From assembly GCA_902825875.1 (NCBI GenBank), contig CADECP010000036.1:1-64000 (forward strand): 64,000 nt of DNA. Direction: 5' to 3'. This document shows, in pieces, positions 37,865 to 46,809 of this stretch (its first letter is position 1; the number at the start of each line of letters is the position of its first letter). Under the pieces are notes generated by a model, which was not told the origin of the DNA, did not search any database, and worked only from the letters and a program-made list of their open reading frames with translations. The position numbers were made by a program, and so were the translations under genes. Origin of the DNA: an uncultured Acidobacteriota bacterium. Lineage in GTDB: Bacteria; Acidobacteriota; Blastocatellia; RBC074.

Positions 37865-37946
37865 CGCCGCATAGCGGCGGCTGACTTTAGCCCGGCGTTT
37901 CAACGCCGGGTAGCGCGATAGCGAATTTCACGTCGCGTCAGCGACG
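37865..37946. repeat. Cluster of three short palindromes
   Basis: CGCCGC-ATA-GCGGCG (37865-37879), CCCGGCGTT-TC-AACGCCGGG (37891-37910) and CGTCGC-GTCA-GCGACG (37931-37946) lie in the 349-bp gap between two genes. The middle one, with its TTAG/GTA flanks, matches a palindrome at 52477-52496, so these belong to a dispersed family. Confidence 0.6.
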
Positions 37947-38091
37947 TTTGAATTCAGTCGTCGCCGACGCGATGTATCGCACCTATCGCATTCTCCCGTG
38001 GGTTCAAAACTCACGGCTAAATTCAAGCGCCGCTAACGCAGCGAAGAAGCCAGCCAGTTACAAAAACTCTGCAAGGGAGATTTGCACTGAC

Positions 38092-39255
38092 ATGCGAACC
38101 GTCAAAACTGCATTGATTGGCGCGGGCTTCGTTGGCCCGCATCACATTGAAGCCGCTCGCCGGCTGGGATTCGTTGACGTAGTTGCCGTGGCCGGCAGCA
38201 ATCAGGCTTCTGCCGAAGCCAAAGCCGCGAAGATGAGCATTCCGAAAGCTTACGGCAGTTACGAAGCTTTGCTGGATGATCCTGAAATCGAAGTCATTCA
38301 CAACTGCACGCCGAACGACCTGCATTTGCCTGTGACTATGGCCGCCATCGAACGCGGCAAACACGTCATCGCCGACAAACCGCTGGCGCTGAATTCCGCC
38401 GACGCCAAAACCATGCTCGACGCCGCAAAAGCCAAAGGCATCGTTCACGCCGTGACGTTCAATTACCGCTACAACCCGCTGATGCAGCAGGCGCGCGTCA
38501 TGATTAACCGAGGTGACATCGGCAAAACTCACTGGGTTCACGGCTGTTACATTCAGGACTGGTTGCTCTATCCGAACGATTACAACTGGCGATTGGAAAA
38601 AGAAGGCGGCGAATCGCGCTGCGTGGCCGACATTGGCTCGCATTGGTGCGACCTGGCCGGTTACATCACCGGTTCGCGCATAGCCGAAGTGCTGGCCGAT
38701 TACACGACCGTTTATCCGACCCGGCAAAAACCGAAAGGCACGCGCGAAGCTTTTGCCCAAAGCTCCGGCAACGAAGAGTTCGACGAATACCCGGTTGATA
38801 CCGAAGATTTCGCCAGCGTCTTGTTGCGCTTTGAAAACGGAATGAAAGGATCGTTTTCGGTTTCTCAGGTCAGCGCCGGGCACAAAAACGGTTTGGAAAT
38901 CGAAGTTGACGGCAACAAAGCCGCCGTCGCCTGGAAGCAGGAACGTCCGAATGAACTGTGGATCGGCAAACGCAACGAACCGAACGGCTGGATGTTGAAA
39001 GACCCCGGCTTGCTTGATCCCAGCATCGCGCATTACGCCGCGCTTCCCGGCGGACACGGCGAAGCCTGGGCTGACGCTTTCCGCAACCTGCTGCGCAATG
39101 TGTACAGCTTCATTTCCGAAGGCCGTTCGATGGAAGCCGACGCGGACAAAATCGAGTTTCCGACCTTCGCCGACGGCCACGAATCCAACTGCGTCGTCGA
39201 AGCCATCACCAAGAGTGCGAAGGCTGGCGGCGTTTGGACAAAAATCGCGCGCTGA
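38092..39255 (+). CDS. Gfo/Idh/MocA family oxidoreductase (cytoplasmic)
   Basis: About 387 residues. The N-terminal Rossmann motif is LIGAGFVGPHHIEAARRLG; the family signatures NCTPNDLHLPVTMAAIERGKHVIADKP and FNYRYNPLMQQAR follow. The C-terminal alpha/beta domain has DIGSHWCDLAGYI and ends VVEAITKSAKAGGVW. Unlike the protein at 2317 it has no export signal. ATG 38092 starts directly at the Rossmann fold and has GGGAG 13 nt upstream. The upstream extension crosses repeat sequence and is rejected. It is probably an NAD(P)-dependent sugar or inositol dehydrogenase; the substrate is unknown. Confidence 0.88.
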   Translation: MRTVKTALIGAGFVGPHHIEAARRLGFVDVVAVAGSNQASAEAKAAKMSIPKAYGSYEALLDDPEIEVIHNCTPNDLHLPVTMAAIERGKHVIADKPLALNSADAKTMLDAAKAKGIVHAVTFNYRYNPLMQQARVMINRGDIGKTHWVHGCYIQDWLLYPNDYNWRLEKEGGESRCVADIGSHWCDLAGYITGSRIAEVLADYTTVYPTRQKPKGTREAFAQSSGNEEFDEYPVDTEDFASVLLRFENGMKGSFSVSQVSAGHKNGLEIEVDGNKAAVAWKQERPNELWIGKRNEPNGWMLKDPGLLDPSIAHYAALPGGHGEAWADAFRNLLRNVYSFISEGRSMEADADKIEFPTFADGHESNCVVEAITKSAKAGGVWTKIAR

Positions 39256-39310
39256 GCCTGAGCGATTTTGACAAACGGGCGCAGCGGCGTATGCTGCGCC
39301 CGTCAAATTC

Positions 39311-39754
39311 ATGAATTTTCCGAACTTCCAACGAGCACTCAAAAAGATCAACCTGCGAGCGGCTGGCGCGCTGTTGATCTTTTTGCTGAGTTGGATTGCC
39401 GTGCCAGTTTCCATGCTGGCCGAAAATTCGGCAGAAGATTTCTGCTCGATGGAATGTTGCGTAGCCGATGGCCACTGTTGTTGCGCCGCCTCTAAGCCCT
39501 TTGTCGAAGGCAAGGATTACAGCGACATTCCCAAACTTGCGTTGCCGGAACTGGCTTCGCAATGTCCGTGTCCCGCGACGCCGCCTTCGAGTTCCAAGAT
39601 TGCTCGCGGTCAGGTAGCGCAAACGCATTCTCGCCATTTGGCGGTGGCTGAGCATTCTCTTCCGATTTATCACCGCGAAGCCACCTTCTACCGCTCGCCT
39701 CAACTTTCGCCAAACTCTTCCCGCGCTCCGCCCGCCGATCTCTTCCGACCTTAA
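39311..39754 (+). CDS. Exported Cys-rich protein, possible metal binder
   Basis: 147 residues. Positive N-terminus then a TM/signal helix (AAGALLIFLLSWIAVPVSMLA). The exported part opens with a cysteine cluster (DFCSMECCVADGHCCCAAS), has CPCP further on, and ends in a His/Ser/Pro-rich tail. The cluster of eight Cys within 60 residues plus Met and His suggests binding of a soft metal such as copper, though disulfides are equally possible. I do not recognise the family. It is the first gene of the MbnP/MbnH locus, 174 nt upstream of the isonitrile-hydratase-like gene. Confidence 0.6.
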   Translation: MNFPNFQRALKKINLRAAGALLIFLLSWIAVPVSMLAENSAEDFCSMECCVADGHCCCAASKPFVEGKDYSDIPKLALPELASQCPCPATPPSSSKIARGQVAQTHSRHLAVAEHSLPIYHREATFYRSPQLSPNSSRAPPADLFRP

Positions 39755-39928
39755 CTTTCAATCATTCGCTCGAATTCTCCACTGCTGTCCGAAGTGTCTG
39801 ACGAATCAGTCCGGCCTGCCCGATCTTCAAATTCGGGTGGCGAAGCTGTTTGCGTCAAACCGTCGTTCATGGCGCGGTGAGAAATCGCGCGGTGACTTCT
39901 CACGCTTTAACAAAAAGGAATCAACACT

Positions 39929-40756
39929 ATGAACCGAAGAGAATTTGGGAAAATTTCGGCGACGGCCACGCTCGCTTCTTTTCTGCCGTTGTCCGGCAAT
40001 GCCCAACAGACCAATCAACATCAAGACCACGAAGCCGTCATGAAACAGGCCGAAAACCTGATGGGCGGCGCAAAGCTCAAGATTGCGATGCTGGCTTATC
40101 CAGGCATGTACTTACAGGATTTAGTCGGGCCGCTGACGATGTTTGAAGCCTTGATGAATCGAGACATTCATCTGGTTTGGAAAGACAAACAGCCGGTCAA
40201 AGCAGGCAGCCTTGTCACCATTACTCCGAACACCACGCTCAAAGACTGTCCTGACAATCTGGACGTGCTGTTCGTTCCGGGCGGATTGCCGGGCACTCAA
40301 CAGATGATGGAAGACGATGAAGTTCTGAACTTCCTGGCCGAAAAAGGCAAAACCGCCAAATACGTGACCAGCGTTTGCACGGGCGCGCTGGTGCTTGGCG
40401 CGGCGGGTTTGCTGAAAGGTTACAAGGCGACTTCGTACTGGAACACGCTGGAAACGTTGAAAGTCTTTGGCGCAATTCCCACCGAAGGCCGTGTGGTCAT
40501 TGACCGCAATCGAATGACCGGCGGCGGCGTGACGGCGGGACTCGATTTCGGTTTGGCGATTGTGGCGAAGCTGCGCAATCAAACCTACGCCGAAGCAGTG
40601 CAGCTTTACGTCGAATACAACCCGCAACCGCCGTTCAACTCCGGCTCGCCCGCAACGGCCAACAAACAAGCGAAAAAGTTCATTGACGATATGTTCACTC
40701 CGGCGGCGAAGTCGCTGCACGAAACCGCACTGAAAACCCAACAACGAAGAGGCTAA
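39929..40756 (+). CDS. Tat-exported isonitrile hydratase-like DJ-1/PfpI protein
   Basis: 275 residues. A twin-arginine signal (NRREFGKISATATLASFLP) precedes a DJ-1/PfpI domain. From memory of Pseudomonas InhA (isonitrile hydratase), the match is close along the length: YLQDLVGPLTMFE (conserved Asp), HLVWKDKQPV, DVLFVPGGLPG, YVTSVCTGALVLGAAGLLKGY (nucleophile Cys and adjacent Thr), RMTGGGVTAGLDFGLAI and YNPQPPFNSGSP. InhA hydrates isonitriles to N-formamides. InhA itself is cytoplasmic, so export is unusual. It lies 20 nt upstream of the cytochrome c-MbnP gene with AAGGA-type sites on both, so they are probably one operon. The real substrate is unknown. Confidence 0.8.
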   Translation: MNRREFGKISATATLASFLPLSGNAQQTNQHQDHEAVMKQAENLMGGAKLKIAMLAYPGMYLQDLVGPLTMFEALMNRDIHLVWKDKQPVKAGSLVTITPNTTLKDCPDNLDVLFVPGGLPGTQQMMEDDEVLNFLAEKGKTAKYVTSVCTGALVLGAAGLLKGYKATSYWNTLETLKVFGAIPTEGRVVIDRNRMTGGGVTAGLDFGLAIVAKLRNQTYAEAVQLYVEYNPQPPFNSGSPATANKQAKKFIDDMFTPAAKSLHETALKTQQRRG

Positions 40757-40776
40757 CTCTTAAGAAAGGAGCAAAA

Positions 40777-42060
40777 ATGAAATTTCAATCAAACACTCTC
40801 AAGCTGATGATTTTGGTTACGCTATTGGCTGGTGGATTTGCGCTGAACCAATTGTCGGATGTTCAGGCGCACGACGGCCACAAGAAAGGCCACGCTCCGG
40901 CGACGGCCAAGCGCTTGCGCAATCCCGTTGAACACAGCACCGCCAACATCGAAAACGGCAAGGCTCTGTACGAAGCGAACTGTGCCGGTTGTCACGCCGC
41001 CGACGGCAAAGGCGAGCAGTACAACAAAAAAGCCAAAATCAAAGTGCCCGATTTGAAAAGCCATTACGTGATGAAGCTGACCGACGGCGAAATCTTTTAT
41101 GTCATCACCTACGGCATCAAAACCAGCGGAATGCCCGGTTACAAGCTCAAAGCCAGCGACCGCGAACGCTGGCAATTGGTGCATTACGTCAAACATCTGG
41201 GCATGAGCGAAGAAGATCATGCGGCAATGCCGGGCGGCGCGACTCAAGATTTCGCGTTGCGCTTCAAGCCCGTTGTCGGCGACAAACCTTTCACCTGCGG
41301 GCAGAGTTACGAAAACATCGGCTCGACCAATTCCAAAATCACGCCGACCGACTTTCGTTTTTACGTTCACAACGTTCGGCTGATTGATGCCGCCGGCAAG
41401 GAAACGCCGGTTGCGCTGGAACAGGACGGCAAATGGCAGGTGGACAATCTGGCGTTGCTGGATTTTGAAAACGGCAGCGGCCCTTGTGCCAACGGAACCG
41501 CTGACACCAACGAAGTCATCAAAGGCAAAGCTCCGGCGGGAAAATATGTTGGCGTGAAATTCGCCATCGGCGTGCCGTTTGAACGCAATCACGCCGAACC
41601 GGCCAAAGCGCCTTCGCCGCTGAACCTGACGCAACTGTTTTGGGTGTGGAATTCCGGCTACAAGTTCGCGCGCATCGAAATGCAGACGACGGGTTTGCCG
41701 CAAGGCTGGATGTTGCATCTGGGCAGCACGGGCTGTCAGCCGGGCGGCACGATGCAAACCATTCCCACCAATTGCAGCTTTCCGAATCGCGCGGAAATCA
41801 CGCTCAGCAATTTCAACGTCAATGGCGATGTCGTCGTCACCGATCTGAAAAAGCTGCTGGACGGCGCGAACATGGACGTGAACCAACCTAAAACCGCTCG
41901 CGGTTGCATGTCGGCGCAAAATGACGCCGATTGCGCACCGCTGTTCGCCAACATCGGTTTGCCGTTCGCGGGCAAAGAATCGCCGGGGCAGAAATTCTTC
42001 TCGACGGAAAAAGGGGATCACACTGCGCAACTGGGAAAATCCCAGGGCGCGAGGAACTAA
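40777..42060 (+). CDS. mbnP: Cytochrome c fused to copper protein MbnP
   Basis: 427 residues, exported (signal KLMILVTLLAGGFALNQ). Residues about 55-145 are a class I cytochrome c: CAGCH at 69-73 and the Met-ligand region SGMPGYK at 118-122. From about 158 the protein is MbnP, the four-Cys metallo-mystery-pair protein: FTCGQSYENIG, TDFRFYVHNVRL, VDNLALLDFENGSGPC, GVKFAIGVPFERNH, PLNLTQLFWVWNSGYKFARIE and LHLGSTGC, with Cys at 174, 237, 320, 333, 377 and 386. In MbnP a Trp is converted to kynurenine by MbnH and helps bind copper; W289 and W291 are candidates here. The N-terminal cytochrome fusion is unusual. The zero frame ends 21 nt after a GGGAAAA heptamer. Confidence 0.9.
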   Translation: MKFQSNTLKLMILVTLLAGGFALNQLSDVQAHDGHKKGHAPATAKRLRNPVEHSTANIENGKALYEANCAGCHAADGKGEQYNKKAKIKVPDLKSHYVMKLTDGEIFYVITYGIKTSGMPGYKLKASDRERWQLVHYVKHLGMSEEDHAAMPGGATQDFALRFKPVVGDKPFTCGQSYENIGSTNSKITPTDFRFYVHNVRLIDAAGKETPVALEQDGKWQVDNLALLDFENGSGPCANGTADTNEVIKGKAPAGKYVGVKFAIGVPFERNHAEPAKAPSPLNLTQLFWVWNSGYKFARIEMQTTGLPQGWMLHLGSTGCQPGGTMQTIPTNCSFPNRAEITLSNFNVNGDVVVTDLKKLLDGANMDVNQPKTARGCMSAQNDADCAPLFANIGLPFAGKESPGQKFFSTEKGDHTAQLGKSQGARN

Positions 42061-42113
42061 CCGCTTCGGCGACCGGCTGGCATTGGGAACTGCCAGCCGG
42101 ATTCCCCGCGCCC
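42033..42113 (+). promoter_or_regulatory. Candidate -1 programmed frameshift signal
   Basis: GGGAAAA at 42033-42039 is in the slippery phase G_GGA_AAA of the MbnP frame. A 5-nt spacer follows, then GGGCGCG (42045-42051), which can pair with CGCGCCC (42107-42113). Inside it is a perfect 10-bp stem, CCGGCTGGCA (42073-42082) with TGCCAGCCGG (42091-42100). The zero-frame stop is TAA at 42058-42060. A -1 slip continues ATC CCA GGG directly into the MbnH frame. This is inferred from sequence alone; a one-base assembly deletion is the alternative. Confidence 0.55.
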
Positions 42114-43157
42114 AAAATCCCTGCGGACAATCCGATGACCGTGGCCAAAGTCGAACTCGGTCGGCATTTGTTTTACGACACGCGGCTTTCCGTGAACGGC
42201 AAACAATCCTGCGCGTCGTGTCACGAACAATCCAAAGCCTTCACCGACGGCAAAGCTCTAGCCGTAGGCACAACGGGCGAAACGCATCCGCGCAGTTCGA
42301 TGAGCATAGTCAACATCGCTTACACGCCTGTGCTGACCTGGGCAAATCCGAATATGAAACAGCTCGAACGGCAGGCGCTGGTTCCGATGTTCGGCGAACA
42401 TCCCGTTGAACTGGGTTTGTCCGGCAAGGAAACCGAAGTATTGGCGAAGCTGAAAACCGAACCGCGTTATCAAAAATTCTTTCCTGAAGTCTTCGGCAAT
42501 GCGGCTGATCCTTTCACGATTGAAAACGTGACCAAAGCCATTGCGGCTTTTGAGCGCGTGTTGATTTCGGGCGATTCGCCTTATGACCGTTATTTGAACG
42601 GCCAGCGCAACGCCGTCAGCGCGTCGGTCAAACGTGGAGAAACGCTGTTTTTCGGCGAACGGCTGGAATGCTTTCACTGCCACGGAGGGTTTAACTTCTC
42701 GCAAACTACCGACCACGTCGGCAAAGCCTTTGCGGAAATCGAATTTCACAACACGGGGCTTTACAACCTGGACGGGAAAGGCGGGTTTCCAAAAGACAAT
42801 CAGGGCACTTTTGAAATCACGCAAAGACCTGAAGATGTGGGCAAATTCCGCGCGCCGACGTTGCGTAACATCGCTGTGACCGCGCCATACATGCACGACG
42901 GCAGCATCGCCACGCTGGAAGGCGTGATTGACCATTACGCCGCCGGAGGCCGCACAATTCGCAGCGGCGAATTCAAAGGCGTCGGCAGCCGGAATCCGAA
43001 CAAAAGCAGTTTCGTGAAAGGCTTTCGGCTGACCGCGCAGGAAAAACAGGATTTGCTGAATTTCCTGAAAAGCCTGACCGACGAAAAGTTTTTGACCGAT
43101 CCACGTTTCGGCGATCCATGGAAGGCACAATCTTCCGCGAAGATTGCCGAACGTTGA
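42036..43157 (+). CDS. mbnH: Diheme MauG-like enzyme MbnH, read in the -1 frame of mbnP
   Basis: A diheme cytochrome c peroxidase-type enzyme that oxidises a Trp of its partner MbnP. The mature start WHWELPAGFPAPKIPADNP is complete, followed by VELGRHLFYDTRLSVNG, first heme site CASCH, FTDGKALAVGTTGE, RSSMSIVNIAYTP, second heme site CFHCH, FRAPTLRNIAVTAPYMHDGS and the C-terminal LNFLKSL. Heme c attachment needs the periplasm, yet no signal peptide or usable start precedes the conserved part: the frame opens only at a TTG at 41931 inside mbnP, and the first ATG (42135) would delete conserved residues. I take the frame from the slippery site. A terminator lies about 95 nt downstream. Confidence 0.85.
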   Translation, partial: KIPGREELTASATGWHWELPAGFPAPKIPADNPMTVAKVELGRHLFYDTRLSVNGKQSCASCHEQSKAFTDGKALAVGTTGETHPRSSMSIVNIAYTPVLTWANPNMKQLERQALVPMFGEHPVELGLSGKETEVLAKLKTEPRYQKFFPEVFGNAADPFTIENVTKAIAAFERVLISGDSPYDRYLNGQRNAVSASVKRGETLFFGERLECFHCHGGFNFSQTTDHVGKAFAEIEFHNTGLYNLDGKGGFPKDNQGTFEITQRPEDVGKFRAPTLRNIAVTAPYMHDGSIATLEGVIDHYAAGGRTIRSGEFKGVGSRNPNKSSFVKGFRLTAQEKQDLLNFLKSLTDEKFLTDPRFGDPWKAQSSAKIAER

Positions 43158-43252
43158 TGGTCGAAACAATTTTTGGCCGAGCCCTTCACCGAAATTCGAG
43201 AACTCTTTTACCTGCTGTTCTCATTCTTCACGGTGAACCGGAATTGCGGCCA

Positions 43253-43302
43253 GCCGGAGCGCAAACTGGCAGAGCTTATTGCGCTCCGGCCTTTCTATTT
43301 TA
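43253..43302 (+). terminator. Rho-independent terminator after mbnH
   Basis: GCCGGAGCGCAA (43253-43264) pairs perfectly with TTGCGCTCCGGC (43279-43290) over a 14-nt loop and is followed by CTTTCTATTTTAT. This separates the MbnP/MbnH transcript from the TonB-dependent receptor. The rest of the 230-bp gap must hold the receptor promoter. Confidence 0.8.
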
Positions 43303-43387
43303 TAGGAAAAGGCTGTAACCTCCCTGCTCCTGAAAATGTCTCAATAGCTGGAATCTCAACTCTTAACAACAAAAGGAATTCTCGATC

Positions 43388-46135
43388 ATGATGACCAGAA
43401 TTTTTCTCCTGGTAGTTCTCATGTTTGCCGCTAGTCCACTCGTGCAGGCCAATTACGGAATTACATTGTCACAACAACCAACCGGTCAGCTTCGCGTTGA
43501 AGTAAAAGACCCGGCAGGCAAAGCTTTGATCGTGGCTGGGAGTCTGGAAAATCTGGCAACCGGCGTCAGTCGCAGTTTTCAAACTGATGCTCAAGGGCAA
43601 GTTACCTTGTCAGGGTTGAGTTTTGGGCGTTACCGGTTGGAAGTTTCTCAAAGCGGGTTTGCTGCACAGTCGGTGTTGGTTGACGTGCAATCGGCAACTC
43701 CAATTTCCCGTTCCGTCACATTGACGCTGGGCGGACTGGCTTTCAACGTGGACATTGTCGCCGCGACGCCTTTGCCCGGAGCCGATCTGAGCGCGGACGA
43801 AATTGCTGCGCCGATTCAAGCAGCGCCGCTTGGCGACATTCAAGCCAGCAATGCGCTGGATGTGTCTGACTTTTTGAACCGCAGACTCAGAGCCGTTCAC
43901 CTCAACGAAATTCAGGGCAATCCTTATCAGGCCGATTTGAACTATCGCGGTTACACCGCTTCGCCTTTGTTGGGGACTCCGCAAGGGCTGTCGGTTTATC
44001 TGGATGGCGTTCGATTGAATCAACCCTTCGGCGATGTTGTCAGTTGGGATTTGATTCCACGCATAGCTATTTCCGAAGTCGCACTGGTTCCGGGATCGAA
44101 TCCGATGTTTGGATTGAACACTTTGGGCGGAGCTTTAGTGCTGCAATCCAAGGACGGTTTGAATTCGCCTATCACCGCTTTGGAAATTGGCGGCGGCAGT
44201 TTTGGGCGATTGACCGGCGAACTGGAGCACGGCGGCTCGAACAAAAAAGGATTTCACTGGTACACAGCCAGTTCACTGTTTTTTGAAGACGGCTGGCGAA
44301 CTGATTCGCCGTCAAACGTCCGGCAGTTTTTCGGCAAGTTGGGCTGGCAACGCGAACGGACTTCGCTGGGAATGACTGTCGCTTACGCCAACAATTCGCT
44401 GATCGGCAATGGATTGCAGGAACAACGCTTCCTGGACCGCGATTACCGAAGCGTTTACACCAAGCCAGACATTACCAATAACCGTGCGCCGTTTTTCAAT
44501 TTCAACGCTCGACACGGTTTCAATTCACGGCTGGCGATTTCCGGCAACGCTTATGTGCGTTCGATTCGCACCAACACGCTGAACGGCGACATCAACGAAG
44601 AATCGCTGGATCAGCAGGTTTACCAACTCAGCGACGACGACCGCGACGCTTTGCGCGCCGCAGGTTTTACAGGAGTGCCAACCGGCGCGATTACGGCGGC
44701 GAACACGCCGTTTCCTTTCTGGCGTTGCATAGCGCAAGTTCTGCAACGCGATGAACCTTCGGAAAAATGCAACGGCCTGCTCAATCGCGGTCACAGCGAG
44801 CAATACAATTACGGCGCTTCGGGGCAATTTACCTTGGTCAGCTTTCCGAACGGGCAGCGTAATCAATTGACGGCGGGAGCGGTGTTTGATCGCAGCCGTG
44901 TTGATTTCACGCAATCCACTCAGCTTGGATACTTGAATCCAGACCGCAGCGTGACCGGCCTGAATGCTTTTGGCGACGGAGTCACAGGCGGTGTCGCGGA
45001 CGATGAACCATTCGACACGCGCGTTGACCTGAACGGGCGCATTCAAACTTTCAGCCTTTACGCGACAGACGCAATTGCCGTTGGAAACAAACTGACTCTT
45101 TCATTGTCAGGCCGTTATAACCGCACAACCGTCAAAAATTCCGACCGCATCAATCCCGGCGGCGGCAGAGGTTCGTTGGACGGCGACCACGCTTTTGATC
45201 GTTTCAATCCGGCTGTGGGATTGACGTACAGGCCGCTTCGGCATTTGAACGCTTATGCCAGTTACAGCGAGGGCAATCGCGCTCCGACTTCGGTTGAACT
45301 GGGTTGCGCTGATCCTGAATCTCCGTGCAAGTTGCCGAATGCGATGGCTGGCGACCCGCCGCTTCACCAAGTCGTTACGCGCACTTTTGAAGCCGGGTTG
45401 CGCAGCGGACAGGAAAGCCGTGTCAATTGGAACTTCGGTTGGTTTCGTGGAGAAAACCGCAACGACATTTTGTTTGTGGCTTCGGAACAAACTGGCTTCG
45501 GGTATTTCAAAAACTTCGGCAAAACTCGGCGACAAGGTTTTGAAACTGACTTGAACACACGCTTATGGCGGTTTGGATTCGGCGGCGGCTACACCTATCT
45601 GGACGCCACTTATCAAAGCGAAGAAGAGGTGAACGGCGAAAGCAACAGCAGCAGCGACGCCGAAGCTCCGGGTTTGGAAGGGCTGATTGAAATCGAACCC
45701 GGCGCAAAAATTCCGCTGATTCCACAGCACATGTTCAAACTCTTTGCCGACTTGCAGGCGACGAAAAAGTTTTCGCTGAATTTCGGCGTGCTGGCATTGT
45801 CGAGTTCATTCGCTCGCGGCGACGAAAACAACGAACATCAGCCTGACGGAACGTATTACCTGGGCGAAGGCCGTTCGCCCGGTTATGCCGTCGCCAATTT
45901 TGGCGCGCGATATGAAATCAACCGGCACGTCGAGTTGTTCGCGCGCGTCAACAATCTGTTCGACAAACGCTTTTTCACCGCAGCGCAACTTGGGTCAACC
46001 GGCTTCACGGCAGAGGGCAATTTCATCGCGCGTCCGTTCGGGGAAGTTGACGACGAATACCCGCTGCAACACGCCACGTTTCTGGCCCCGGGCGCTCCGC
46101 GAGCGGCGTGGGCTGGTATTCGGCTGAAGTTCTGA
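43388..46135 (+). CDS. TonB-dependent outer-membrane receptor
   Basis: 915 residues. Signal peptide ([18 protein letters not shown]); an N-terminal carboxypeptidase-regulatory-like beta domain (about 35-115: [35 protein letters not shown]); the plug (about 150-265: [61 protein letters not shown]); then a 22-strand-type barrel ending in the canonical terminal Phe (GIRLKF). AAGGAA lies 9 nt before the first ATG. It lies directly downstream of mbnH, so it may import the metal complex this locus handles. The substrate cannot be read from sequence. Confidence 0.92.
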   Translation: MMTRIFLLVVLMFAASPLVQANYGITLSQQPTGQLRVEVKDPAGKALIVAGSLENLATGVSRSFQTDAQGQVTLSGLSFGRYRLEVSQSGFAAQSVLVDVQSATPISRSVTLTLGGLAFNVDIVAATPLPGADLSADEIAAPIQAAPLGDIQASNALDVSDFLNRRLRAVHLNEIQGNPYQADLNYRGYTASPLLGTPQGLSVYLDGVRLNQPFGDVVSWDLIPRIAISEVALVPGSNPMFGLNTLGGALVLQSKDGLNSPITALEIGGGSFGRLTGELEHGGSNKKGFHWYTASSLFFEDGWRTDSPSNVRQFFGKLGWQRERTSLGMTVAYANNSLIGNGLQEQRFLDRDYRSVYTKPDITNNRAPFFNFNARHGFNSRLAISGNAYVRSIRTNTLNGDINEESLDQQVYQLSDDDRDALRAAGFTGVPTGAITAANTPFPFWRCIAQVLQRDEPSEKCNGLLNRGHSEQYNYGASGQFTLVSFPNGQRNQLTAGAVFDRSRVDFTQSTQLGYLNPDRSVTGLNAFGDGVTGGVADDEPFDTRVDLNGRIQTFSLYATDAIAVGNKLTLSLSGRYNRTTVKNSDRINPGGGRGSLDGDHAFDRFNPAVGLTYRPLRHLNAYASYSEGNRAPTSVELGCADPESPCKLPNAMAGDPPLHQVVTRTFEAGLRSGQESRVNWNFGWFRGENRNDILFVASEQTGFGYFKNFGKTRRQGFETDLNTRLWRFGFGGGYTYLDATYQSEEEVNGESNSSSDAEAPGLEGLIEIEPGAKIPLIPQHMFKLFADLQATKKFSLNFGVLALSSSFARGDENNEHQPDGTYYLGEGRSPGYAVANFGARYEINRHVELFARVNNLFDKRFFTAAQLGSTGFTAEGNFIARPFGEVDDEYPLQHATFLAPGAPRAAWAGIRLKF

Positions 46136-46285
46136 TTCGTCCCGGAAATAGTTGTGACAAGCAAAGCGAATTGATCGTCTTTGCATCCGTCTCTGCCGGA
46201 TTTTTCATCCGGTAATTTCACTCAGAGCGTTCTGCTCAAAAAAACAACCCCTTGCTTCTCAATGAAGCTCAACACTGGAGGAAAA

Positions 46286-46687
46286 ATGAAATTGTTTCTG
46301 GTCATGTTGTTCGCAGCAGTTTTCGTGGTGGCTGCTGTGCCGCAATCCGAAGCCGATCTGGAAGCGGCGATGAAACAAGTGCTGCCCGCTTCTGGCAGCT
46401 TACGCGGCAACGTCACGGCAAAAAATGCCGACGGCGCCAAATCCGATGCCGCAAAGTTGGAAAAAATCTTCAAGACTTCCGAAGATTTTTTTGCCGCTCG
46501 TAAAACCCAGGATGCTGTGGATTGGTCGAAACAGGCCAAAGAAGCCGCTGTCGCCATCGGCAAATTGGCCGCCGCCGGCGAATGGGACAAAATCCCGGAT
46601 GAACAGAAAAAGATTCAAGCCACTTGCATGGCTTGCCACAATGCCCACCGCGAAAAACTTCCCGACGGCGGTTACAAGGTCAAATAA
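46286..46687 (+). CDS. Cytochrome c'-type protein with C-terminal heme site
   Basis: 133 residues. Signal peptide (KLFLVMLFAAVFVVAAVPQ), then an all-helical domain rich in Ala, Lys and Asp, with the single heme motif CMACH close to the C-terminus. C-terminal heme placement in a four-helix bundle is the hallmark of cytochrome c'/c556. Such proteins bind NO or transfer electrons. GGAGG lies 5 nt before ATG 46286, so the upstream extension is rejected. It follows the receptor on the same strand and faces a periplasmic hemoglobin gene. Confidence 0.82.
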   Translation: MKLFLVMLFAAVFVVAAVPQSEADLEAAMKQVLPASGSLRGNVTAKNADGAKSDAAKLEKIFKTSEDFFAARKTQDAVDWSKQAKEAAVAIGKLAAAGEWDKIPDEQKKIQATCMACHNAHREKLPDGGYKVK

Positions 46688-46716
46688 CCGCCACTATTTT
46701 TCCTGAAAACGAAAAT

Positions 46717-46757
46717 GCGCGTGTTCTGAGTCTGGAGACCAAGCTCAGAACACGCGC
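46717..46757. terminator. Bidirectional hairpin between convergent genes
   Basis: GCGCGTGTTCTGAG (46717-46730) pairs perfectly with CTCAGAACACGCGC (46744-46757). Outer arms TCCTGAAAA (46701-46709) and TTTTCAGGA (46793-46801) extend the structure. It lies between the cytochrome c' gene and the convergent hemoglobin gene and can serve both. Confidence 0.7.
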
Positions 46758-46809
46758 CTGCACATCAGTGAGCCGTTTCATCTCTCAGCCCATTTTCAGG
46801 AAACCATCG

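Noticed and set aside
41931-42035. TTG at 41931 as an independent mbnH start
   Set aside because: No ribosome-binding site, lies inside mbnP and gives an N-terminus without any hydrophobic signal sequence, which a periplasmic c-type cytochrome requires.
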